Shown here: in pieces, positions 54,859 through 62,153 of the stretch
Numbering within the stretch: the stretch's first letter is position 1
Layout: each line of letters starts with the position of its first letter
NCBI RefSeq assembly: GCF_026559675.1
Contig: NZ_CP092891.1
Span: 1,674,001 to 1,738,000, forward strand
Source: Microbacterium oxydans
GTDB taxonomy: Bacteria > Actinomycetota > Actinomycetes > Actinomycetales > Microbacteriaceae
Direction of reading: 5' to 3'
DNA length: 64,000 nt
Program-made: the position numbers and the translations under genes
The notes under the pieces: generated by a model
Database searches by the model: none
The model's input: the letters and a program-made list of their open reading frames with translations, nothing else
What the model was told of the DNA's origin: nothing

Positions 54859-55513
54859 CGCGAGCATCGCGACCGATGCGCCCGTCGATGACCCGTTCAT
54901 CGCGCCGGTCCCCATGGAAGACGACGGCGAGGAGCACTTCGCCGGTGATCGGGGGACGCTCGACCCCGAGATCCGACGGGTGCTCGTGCACATCCTCCAG
55001 CGACGGTTCCTCTCGGCGGAGCGCAACCGTCGGGAGTGGAAGCTCCTGCTCGACCACCAGCAGGTGATCGAGTCGCGGCTGAACGACATCTACCTGCGCC
55101 TGGTCGTCGATCACGGCCGGGGGTTCGCCTACAAGCAGCAGCTGCGCTCCGACGAGATCGACATGCCGGTGCTGCTCAAGGACGCGCCCTACACGCGCGC
55201 CGAGACGCTGGTGCTCGTGCACCTGCGCACGGTCTACCAGCGCGAGTCGGCCGCCGGCGAGGCATCCGTCCGCATCGACATCGAAGACCTCGAGCAGACG
55301 GTGCTGAGCTACTTCACCGATGTCGACGGGGGCACCGCCCGCCAGCAGAAGGCGATCCGCAACGCGATGGACCGTCTCGATCGGGAGGGCATCATCCAGG
55401 AGGAGACCAGCGGCCGCTACCGGATCAGCGCGCTCGTCGAGGTCGTCCTCAGCGCGGAGACGCTCAAGGAGCTGCGCGATTGGCTGCGTTCGCAGGAAGT
55501 GGTGGAACGATGA
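54851..55513 (+). CDS. jetB: JetB/MksE-like KITE subunit, DUF4194 family
   Basis: A 220-residue acidic protein overlapping jetA by 8 bp. After an acidic lead come two winged-helix-like halves: [38 protein letters not shown] and later [16 protein letters not shown], with [26 protein letters not shown] near the end. These match DUF4194 (JetB/MksE), which binds the kleisin and DNA. Its stop overlaps the jetC ATG as ATGA. Confidence 0.82.
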   Translation: MSDASIATDAPVDDPFIAPVPMEDDGEEHFAGDRGTLDPEIRRVLVHILQRRFLSAERNRREWKLLLDHQQVIESRLNDIYLRLVVDHGRGFAYKQQLRSDEIDMPVLLKDAPYTRAETLVLVHLRTVYQRESAAGEASVRIDIEDLEQTVLSYFTDVDGGTARQQKAIRNAMDRLDREGIIQEETSGRYRISALVEVVLSAETLKELRDWLRSQEVVER

Positions 55514-58500
55514 CCATGGTCGACACGCTCTTCGGGCTCATCCCCTCGGGCTCGCGGGGACAGCAGTGGGTCGCGGAGGAGCTGCAGCTGATCAACTGGG
55601 GCGGCTACGACGGCGGCCCCCATCGCGTGCGCTTCTCGCCGAACGCGACCCTGCTCTGCGGCGGCTCGGGTTCCGGGAAGTCGACGCTGATGGACGCGTA
55701 CATCGCCCTGATGATGCCCCACACCACGCCGTTCAACGGCGCCTCGAACGGCGGGGTGACCGGTCGTCCGCGCGGCGACGAGCAGCGGAACATCCTCTCC
55801 TACGGGCGCGGGAAGATCGATGAGTCGCGCACCGAGGACGGCACGAAGCTCCGTGTCCTCCGCGGCGACGGCGAGGACACGTGGAGTGCGATCGCGACGA
55901 CCTGGCTCGACCATGACGGGTCGCGGTTCACCGCCGTGCGCGCGTGGTACATCCCGGCGGACGCCCGCACCCTGGAGGACACCACCCGCGTGCGGGCGAC
56001 CGTCAACGGGGCGTTCGAGCTGACCCGCCTGGAGCAGGCGGCGGCGCAGCGGCTCTCCGACGCATCGGTGCGCGCGGCAGGGCTGGAGACGCTGGCGACG
56101 GACCGCGAGTTCTCCGCACGACTGCAGGCCGTGCTCGGCATCGGCGCCGCAGGGTCCGGGGCGAAGGCGATGAGCCTGCTGGCGAGGATCCAGGCCGGTC
56201 AGCAGATCACCACGGTGGACGACCTCTACAAGAAGCTCGTGCTCGAGGAACCCGAGACCATGGCCACCGCGGATGCCGTCGTGGCGCACTTCGACGAGCT
56301 GGAGAGCACCCGGACCCGGATGCTCACCGCGAAGCAGCAGGTGGGTGCGCTCGAGCCGATCCGCGGGATCAAGGATCGCATCGCCGCGGCCGCCGAGCGC
56401 GTGCGCGTGATCGACGAGGTGGGGGTGTTCGCCGATCCGTCCTCTCTCGCCGCCTTGTGGAATGCGCAGCGGCGTCTGGATCTGCTCCGCGAGGTCGAGC
56501 TCGAACTGGGCGAGAAGACCCGTGCGCTGAGCCTCGCCGTGCGCGAGAAGCGTGCGCTCGTCGACGCGGCCGACGTCGAGCGCGAGGGGCTCCTCGACGT
56601 GCTCCGGCAGTCCGGTGGTGACCGCCTGGAGACGGCGCAGCGCGAGCTGCGCGTCGCCGAGCGCCGCGTGGAGGAGGTGCGACGGGAGCGGGCGAAGTTC
56701 GACGCGATCGTCGGCGAGCTCGGGGTGCAGGTGGAGTCGGCCGCGCAGTTCGACGCGCTCGTCTCCGGCGGCCGCGGCACCGCGCCGAAGGGCGACATCC
56801 GCGACGCGCGTGCCGCCTTCGCGGACGCGGAGACGGCGCGCCGGACGCTCGAGAAGGAGATCGCGCGTCTCCGCGACGAGCGCGCGCGCACGAGCCGCAC
56901 GCGCGGCAGCATCCCCGCCCACCTCGACGAATCCCGCGCCCTGCTCGCGGAGGCGGCCGGCCTCGCGCCATCCGATCTGCCGTTCGTGGGCGAGCTCATC
57001 GAGCTGCGGACGGAGTTCGAGCCGTGGCGCGAGGCGTTCAACCTCGCTCTCGGGGGCTTCGCGCGGACGCTGCTGATCGACGCCGAGCAGCTGCCGGCCT
57101 TCCGCGCGGCGATCAACACGGTCCGCACCCCGGAGCGGTTGAACTACGAGGGCGTCCACGTCGGGCTCCCCGAGGTCCGCAACGCCGACCCGAAGACACT
57201 TCCCGGCCGGCTCGACCACTTGCCGACCCCCTTCGCGGGCTGGCTTCAGCAGCGTCTGCAGGACCGCTTCGGCTACGTCTGCGTGGACTCCTCGTCGCAG
57301 CTCGGCGATCACCAGAAGGCCCTCACGATCAGCGGCCAGATCTCGCAGGGGAGCCGGGGCGCCCACGGCGGCCAGGGCCGCGCCAACGTCCTGGGCTTCA
57401 CCAATGACCGTCGACTCCGCGAGATCGACGAGGAGCTGCAGCGGCTGGCCGACCGGTACGAGGAATCCGCCTCGGTCGCTCGCGATGCCGAGGCGACGCT
57501 CGATCGTATCGAGGCGAAATCGACGGCCTACGCGAAGATCGAGGACCTCACCTGGGAGCGGGTGGACGTCGCCGCGGTGGAGGCGGAGCGCGAGCGCTGG
57601 CTCGCCGTGGAAGCCGAGGTCACGACCGCCAGTCCGGAGATCGCGCAGCTCAAGCGGCAGGCCGAAGACCTCCGGTCCCGGGCCGGCCGCCTGCGCGACG
57701 AGGCCGCACGGCTGGACAACGAGCTCACGCAGGTGCAGGAGCGCTGGGGGCAGGTGACCGACGACGTCGACGCCTGTCAGCGCGTGATCGACTCGGCCAC
57801 AGAGGCCGGGGTCGTGCTGGCGGAGGGACACACCTCCTTCCTCGACGGCCGTTTCCTGGACACCGATGCCGGGGACGACCGGACGGCGGCCCAGCGGCTC
57901 GCGCACCTCGACACCGCCCTGCGGACGGCCGCGCAGCGCCTGCTGGAGGACCGCCGGGAGGCCGCCGAGGCGCACGAGGTGCAGCGCGAGAGCATGCGCC
58001 GACTCATGACGGGATTCCTCGAGCGCTGGGACAACCTCACGATCCTTCCGGATCCGGATGCCTCGGTGGGGGAGTTCGAGAGCATCCTCGAGGCGCTGCA
58101 GACCAACGGCCTCCACGAGCTGGAGATCGAGTGGCGCGACAGTCTCCTCAAGCTCTCGGGGAACGACCTCACGAGCCTCGACTCGACGCTCAGCCGCTCG
58201 CTGCGCGAGATCAAGGACCGGATCGACCCCATCAACCGGATCATGGAGGAGCTGCCCTTCTACGACGACGACCACCGTCTGCAGATCACCCCGCGCGAGA
58301 ACCAGACGGAGGCCCGCAAGCGGTTCCGCCGAGAGCTCCGAGAGGTCCGCGGACTCATTGAGGCGGCGTCGACGGATGCCGAACGGGAGACCGTCTACCG
58401 CAAGATGGGCCGCCTCATCGCGCGGATGCGCCGCACGGCCCCCGACTTCGCCGAGCTCATCGACGTGCGCAACCACGTGCGCGTGAGCGCGGAGCGCATC

Positions 58501-58869
58501 CATGCCTCCACGCGGGCGCACGTCGCGCTCTACGACCACATCGGCGAGAAGTCCGGAGGCGAGTCGCAGGAGCTCGTCGCGTTCATCGTGGGCGCTGCAC
58601 TGCGCTATCAGCTCGGTGACGCGGGGGCGCCGCGGCCGCGGTACGCGCCGGTGTTCATGGACGAGGCGCTGATCAAGGCGGACGCGCACTTCACCAAGCG
58701 GGCGATCGGCGCCTGGCGAGGGCTCGGCTTCCAGCTCGTGATCGGCGCGCCCAACGACAAGTACAGCGCGATCGAGCCGCATGTCGACGTGGAGTACGAC
58801 ATCCTCAAGGACACCCGGGGCCGTTCCTGGGCGAAGGCGAAGGTGGGCCTGCCGGAGACCGCCGAGTGA
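55510..58869 (+). CDS. jetC: JetC/MksB-like SMC ATPase
   Basis: A 1119-residue SMC/SbcC-like protein. Walker A is GGSGSGKST at residues 51-59; the ABC signature is KSGGES at 1014-1019; Walker B is VFMDE at 1048-1052. Between the head halves lie long coiled coils (for example [25 protein letters not shown]) with a globular, hinge-like insert near residues 490-580 ([20 protein letters not shown], then [14 protein letters not shown]). Everything needed for an ATP-driven loop-extruding motor is present. The jetD nuclease gene that normally follows is missing: the next gene encodes a small membrane protein. Confidence 0.88.
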   Translation: MTMVDTLFGLIPSGSRGQQWVAEELQLINWGGYDGGPHRVRFSPNATLLCGGSGSGKSTLMDAYIALMMPHTTPFNGASNGGVTGRPRGDEQRNILSYGRGKIDESRTEDGTKLRVLRGDGEDTWSAIATTWLDHDGSRFTAVRAWYIPADARTLEDTTRVRATVNGAFELTRLEQAAAQRLSDASVRAAGLETLATDREFSARLQAVLGIGAAGSGAKAMSLLARIQAGQQITTVDDLYKKLVLEEPETMATADAVVAHFDELESTRTRMLTAKQQVGALEPIRGIKDRIAAAAERVRVIDEVGVFADPSSLAALWNAQRRLDLLREVELELGEKTRALSLAVREKRALVDAADVEREGLLDVLRQSGGDRLETAQRELRVAERRVEEVRRERAKFDAIVGELGVQVESAAQFDALVSGGRGTAPKGDIRDARAAFADAETARRTLEKEIARLRDERARTSRTRGSIPAHLDESRALLAEAAGLAPSDLPFVGELIELRTEFEPWREAFNLALGGFARTLLIDAEQLPAFRAAINTVRTPERLNYEGVHVGLPEVRNADPKTLPGRLDHLPTPFAGWLQQRLQDRFGYVCVDSSSQLGDHQKALTISGQISQGSRGAHGGQGRANVLGFTNDRRLREIDEELQRLADRYEESASVARDAEATLDRIEAKSTAYAKIEDLTWERVDVAAVEAERERWLAVEAEVTTASPEIAQLKRQAEDLRSRAGRLRDEAARLDNELTQVQERWGQVTDDVDACQRVIDSATEAGVVLAEGHTSFLDGRFLDTDAGDDRTAAQRLAHLDTALRTAAQRLLEDRREAAEAHEVQRESMRRLMTGFLERWDNLTILPDPDASVGEFESILEALQTNGLHELEIEWRDSLLKLSGNDLTSLDSTLSRSLREIKDRIDPINRIMEELPFYDDDHRLQITPRENQTEARKRFRRELREVRGLIEAASTDAERETVYRKMGRLIARMRRTAPDFAELIDVRNHVRVSAERIHASTRAHVALYDHIGEKSGGESQELVAFIVGAALRYQLGDAGAPRPRYAPVFMDEALIKADAHFTKRAIGAWRGLGFQLVIGAPNDKYSAIEPHVDVEYDILKDTRGRSWAKAKVGLPETAE

Positions 58870-58925
58870 TCGACGGCGGGCCCGGCATCCATCGAATGGA
58901 CGAGGTCGGCGGCGTGCGGACGCAA

Positions 58926-58931
58926 TAGGCT
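58926..58931 (+). promoter_or_regulatory. -10 element of leaderless membrane-protein gene
   Basis: TAGGCT, 6 nt before the ATG at 58938. Confidence 0.5.
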
Positions 58932-58937
58932 CCGAGC

Positions 58938-59432
58938 ATGGCTCTGGAGTCTCTGTTCCTCCGGCTCGACCGGATCGCGGGCGGGCGGCAGGCGGGTGTC
59001 GCGATCAGCGAGGCCGACCGCACGCACCCCAAGACCGTGCGCGCGTTCACCTGGATCCTCTGGCTCCTCGTCGCCGAGCTCGTGATCGGCGTCGGCGCCG
59101 TCGTGGTCGCGCTGGCCCTGGCGGTGGACGGGGAGTCCGTGTCGTTCGCGGTGTGGATGCGGACCCTGGTGGTGCTCGCGATGACGGCCACGCTGTTCTA
59201 CTTCGCCTGGAGGGCGCGGCGCGGATGGCGCTGGGCCTATCAGCGTCTGCGTCTGTTCGCGCAGATCTTCCCCGTCATCACGCTCGTGATGGCTGCCATC
59301 CCCGGCCTCTACCCGCTGTGGATGGTGTCGGAGCAGATCGTGTTCAGCCTCATCATGATCGGCATCGCGGACTTCCTCACGAGCGACCACATGCGGAAGA
59401 CGTTCGCGGCCCCTCGCGCGGCGGACGGATAG
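58938..59432 (+). CDS. Membrane protein of unknown function
   Basis: A 164-residue protein with about four helices (ILWLLVAELVIGVGAVVVALAL, then WMRTLVVLAMTATLFYFAW, then IFPVITLVMAAIPGLYPLWM, then QIVFSLIMIGIADFL) and a basic loop RARRGWRWAYQRLRL. No family is recognised. Its own TAGGCT -10, 6 nt upstream, indicates separate transcription from jetABC. It has no toprim or nuclease features, so it is not a jetD substitute. Confidence 0.72.
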   Translation: MALESLFLRLDRIAGGRQAGVAISEADRTHPKTVRAFTWILWLLVAELVIGVGAVVVALALAVDGESVSFAVWMRTLVVLAMTATLFYFAWRARRGWRWAYQRLRLFAQIFPVITLVMAAIPGLYPLWMVSEQIVFSLIMIGIADFLTSDHMRKTFAAPRAADG

Positions 59433-59516
59433 CACGGCAGGGCGCCGTGCGCCACTCCCTTCCCCTGTCCGCCACGGCTCGGCATCCTCGACGGAGACGA
59501 ATCGAGAGGGGCACCG

Positions 59517-60530
59517 ATGGCGAGACTGATCCGCGTCGTACCGGGGGAGGATCCCGGCTTCCGGCGTGTGCGCTCCGGGTCGGGATTCCGCTACGTGGAT
59601 GCGGCGGGGGACACCGCGCCGGAGGCCGACCGCGAGCGGATCCACGACCTCGTGATCCCGCCCGCCTGGCAGCACGTCTGGATCGCCGCCGATCCGCTCG
59701 CGCACATCCAGGCCGTGGGCGTCGACGGTGCCGGGCGCAAGCAGTATCTGTACCACCCGCTGTGGCGCGTCACCCGCGACCGCCGCAAGTTCGTGCGCGC
59801 CCTCGACCTCGCGGCCGCACTCCCCAGCGCCCGAGCGCAGGTCACCCGGGCGCTCAAGGAGGAGGGGCAGACGAAGGAGCGCGCCCTGGCCATCGCGTTC
59901 CGACTCCTCGACGACGCCGCGCTGCGGATCGGCTCGGAGCGGTACCTCGTGCGCCACGGCAGCCGCGGGCTCACGACGCTGCGGCGACGTGATGTGCGCG
60001 TCTCGGGCAGCGAGGTGGCGCTCTCGTTCCCCGCCAAGAGCGGGCGCACCGCGTCGATCGAGATCACGGACGAGTCGCTCGCCGATGCGCTGACGGACTT
60101 CGCCGCCGGGAAGTCGGGTGCCTTCCTCCTGGCGCATCGTCGCGGACGCCGGCGCGTACGCATCACTCCGGCGGAGGTCAACGCGTATCTGCGGGAGGTG
60201 ACCGGGGCGTCCTTCACCGCGAAGGACTTCCGCACCCTGCACGGCACCATCCTCGCCGCCGACGCGCTCGCCCGGATCGGGGAGCTCGACCGCCGGAGCG
60301 AGCGCAGTCGGGCCGAGCGCCTCGCGGTGCAGGCCGCCGCGACCGCTCTGGGCAACACCACCGCCGTCGCGCGCGGGAGCTACATCGATCCACGGGTCTT
60401 CAGCCAGTACGCCCGCGGCCGCACGCTCGACCTGTCGGTGTCACCGGAGACGGCCATTCGCCGCCTGCTGGGCGGCCCGGAGATCTCGAGGAAGGTCAGC
60501 CGGCGAGCTGCAGCCAGACGAGGGCGATGA
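59517..60530 (+). CDS. DNA topoisomerase IB (poxvirus type)
   Basis: A 337-residue type IB topoisomerase that relaxes supercoils by a transient 3'-phosphotyrosine link. The N-terminal RYVDAAGDTAPEADRERIHDLVIPPAWQHVWIA is typical; the catalytic Arg/Lys residues lie in AFRLLDDAALRIGSERYL and TLRRRDVRV; AKDFRTLHGT holds the RxxH motif and Y289 in RGSYIDPRVF is the active-site tyrosine. The Shine-Dalgarno GAGAGGGG precedes the ATG. The last 35 bp overlap a convergent gene. Confidence 0.93.
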   Translation: MARLIRVVPGEDPGFRRVRSGSGFRYVDAAGDTAPEADRERIHDLVIPPAWQHVWIAADPLAHIQAVGVDGAGRKQYLYHPLWRVTRDRRKFVRALDLAAALPSARAQVTRALKEEGQTKERALAIAFRLLDDAALRIGSERYLVRHGSRGLTTLRRRDVRVSGSEVALSFPAKSGRTASIEITDESLADALTDFAAGKSGAFLLAHRRGRRRVRITPAEVNAYLREVTGASFTAKDFRTLHGTILAADALARIGELDRRSERSRAERLAVQAAATALGNTTAVARGSYIDPRVFSQYARGRTLDLSVSPETAIRRLLGGPEISRKVSRRAAARRGR

Positions 60531-61500
60531 GCATCGGGACGAGCGGCGTCGCGACGGCGGCGACCACGGGCCACCAGCGCACGCGCGTGTCCACGGTCCT
60601 CGCGCGCTCGCTGAGCGCGTCGCCGTCGCGGCGGAGGACATCGGCACCGACAGGTTCCGCGGCCTCGTCGCGATACAGGAGCGTGCGGCGCCCGAACCGG
60701 TCATGGAGTGCGGCGATCACGGTGAGGAACCGGCGCAGCTCGCTCTCGTCCGTGAGGTCGACGGCGGGGAAGTAGACGTGCAGTGTGCTGTCCACGATCT
60801 CCAGATCGAGGTCCGCGCTCTCGTCCAGGATGATCGCCATCAGGTCGGGGGTGAGCACGTAGAGCGCATCCGTCTCATAGCCCGCGGGCACGGATACCTC
60901 GAACACGTCGCTGAAGTCGCCTTCCAGGCGCAACTGCGAGCGCCCGGTCGGCCGCCGGGGGAGAACGCTGAGAGCACCCGCGCCGCGCCGTGAGCGGAGC
61001 GTGATCCGGGGCGCCTCGGAGGGGAGCGGGATGCGGACGGCGCGGACGGTGTGCGCGGTCGCGCCTTCGCGGTCCCCGACCACGAAGGCGCGCTCGACGC
61101 TGTCGAAGGGGAGATCGGTGTCCCGCGCGTCGAGGTGGTCCTGTGCCGTCCGGCTCCCGCGGTCGATCTGCTCGTCGATGGAGCCGCCCCACACCCGGTC
61201 GCCGACGTCCGCGCGATATCGCCATCCGAGTGTGGCGGCGATGCCGGCGAGGATCTCGCGTCGCCGCCGATGACGGCGTATCGTCAGCGCGGCGTAGGCG
61301 ACGAGCGCGGCTCCCGCGAGCATCGTGCCCAGCTGCGCGAGCACGAGCGTGGTGCCGCGCAGTCCGAACCCGACCGGCAGCAGGTAGAACGCCACGGCGG
61401 CCGCCACCACCAGATAGGCGGCGGACGCGCCGACGAGGAGCATGCCGTCCCGCGCGGGCGCGCGGCGCGCGACGGCATCGCCCGGCGTGGAGATCGTCAC
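60496..61500 (-). CDS. Membrane protein, DUF3137-like region, unknown function
   Basis: A 334-residue protein starting at GTG 61500. Two helices near the N-terminus (LLVGASAAYLVVAAAVAFYLLP, then LAQLGTMLAGAALVAYAAL) are followed by a large soluble part. REILAGIAATLGWRYRA and the segment LEGDFSDVFEVSVPAGYETDALYVLTPDL recall the DUF3137 group of actinobacterial membrane proteins; this is a weak visual match. A last helix ends the protein. The start is one base after the stop of the gene at 61502, so the two are co-transcribed. Confidence 0.68.
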   Translation of the reverse strand: MTISTPGDAVARRAPARDGMLLVGASAAYLVVAAAVAFYLLPVGFGLRGTTLVLAQLGTMLAGAALVAYAALTIRRHRRRREILAGIAATLGWRYRADVGDRVWGGSIDEQIDRGSRTAQDHLDARDTDLPFDSVERAFVVGDREGATAHTVRAVRIPLPSEAPRITLRSRRGAGALSVLPRRPTGRSQLRLEGDFSDVFEVSVPAGYETDALYVLTPDLMAIILDESADLDLEIVDSTLHVYFPAVDLTDESELRRFLTVIAALHDRFGRRTLLYRDEAAEPVGADVLRRDGDALSERARTVDTRVRWWPVVAAVATPLVPMLIALVWLQLAG

Positions 61501-61501
61501 G

Positions 61502-61999
61502 TCAGGGCTTGTACACGATCGCGATGTTCAGCTGACCGCTGTCCCGCGCCCAGGCCAGCCAGCGGGGCTCGCCCGTGCTGGTGAGTCGCTGGATAGGGAT
61601 GACGTGGATGCCCTGCTCGGGACGGCTCAGCGCGCGGAACTCCGGCTTCTTCGAGATCCAGATGGTGCCGCCGCCGTCCCAGGGCTCCAGGCACGTGTAG
61701 ACGTAGCCGTGCGCGCGCAGGTTGATCCGGTCGGCGAGACTCTCGGCTTCCCGTCGGAGCTCCTCGACGGCGTCGGCGGGCACGGTGCCGTCGACGGTGA
61801 ACGCCGCGACGTCGTAGACGTTGCCCTCGCCGAAGTCCCGGGTCGTGAGGATCGTCAGCTCGGTGACGCCCTTGTCCGAGGAGCGGGTCCACAGGGCGTG
61901 CGAGTTCTTGGCTCGCTTGTTCATGAGGAATCCGCCGAAGTTCACCTTCTGGAAGGCGAAGTCGTCGAGCTTGGCGGCGATCTCTGCACGGGAGGTCAT
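61502..61999 (-). CDS. Hypothetical protein, first gene of a two-gene unit
   Basis: A 165-residue soluble protein starting at ATG 61999 (AAGGAG about 10 nt upstream). Mixed alpha/beta, with segments FQKVNFGGFLMNKRAKNSHAL, then TELTILTTRDFGEGNVYDVAAF, then GYVYTCLEPWDGGGTIWISKKPEF. I do not recognise the family and see no catalytic motif. It is followed by one base and then the membrane-protein start, implying tight coupling of the two products. Confidence 0.7.
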   Translation of the reverse strand: MTSRAEIAAKLDDFAFQKVNFGGFLMNKRAKNSHALWTRSSDKGVTELTILTTRDFGEGNVYDVAAFTVDGTVPADAVEELRREAESLADRINLRAHGYVYTCLEPWDGGGTIWISKKPEFRALSRPEQGIHVIPIQRLTSTGEPRWLAWARDSGQLNIAIVYKP

Positions 62000-62080
62000 G
62001 GGGTGTGTGTCTCCTTCTCTGAGAGACGGGCGGCCTCTCCGTCGAGCGAGCCTAGGAGGGGCGGACACGTCGTCGTCGGA

Positions 62081-62110
62081 GTCCGAACGAGTCCGAACAA
62101 GTCCGAACGG
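62081..62110 (+). repeat. Three 10-bp phased direct repeats upstream of STAND gene
   Basis: GTCCGAAC occurs at 62081, 62091 and 62101, each followed by two bases (GA, AA, GG). The period equals one DNA turn. The array ends 31 bp before the -10 element of the downstream gene. Confidence 0.85.
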
Positions 62111-62141
62111 TGGGGGCGCATCCGGTGACGACGGCCTGCCA

Positions 62142-62147
62142 TAGGCT
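62142..62147 (+). promoter_or_regulatory. -10 element of leaderless STAND gene
   Basis: TAGGCT, 6 nt before the ATG at 62154. Confidence 0.5.
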
Positions 62148-62153
62148 CGACTC

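Noticed and set aside
55417..58782. Long open frame of over 1100 codons antisense to jetC
   Set aside because: The translation is Arg/Leu/Glu-rich low-complexity without motifs, whereas the plus strand carries all SMC ATPase motifs. Such frames are expected opposite high-GC genes.
58938..59432. Considered as a replacement for jetD
   Set aside because: It is 164 residues with four membrane helices and no toprim or DNA-binding features, and has its own promoter.
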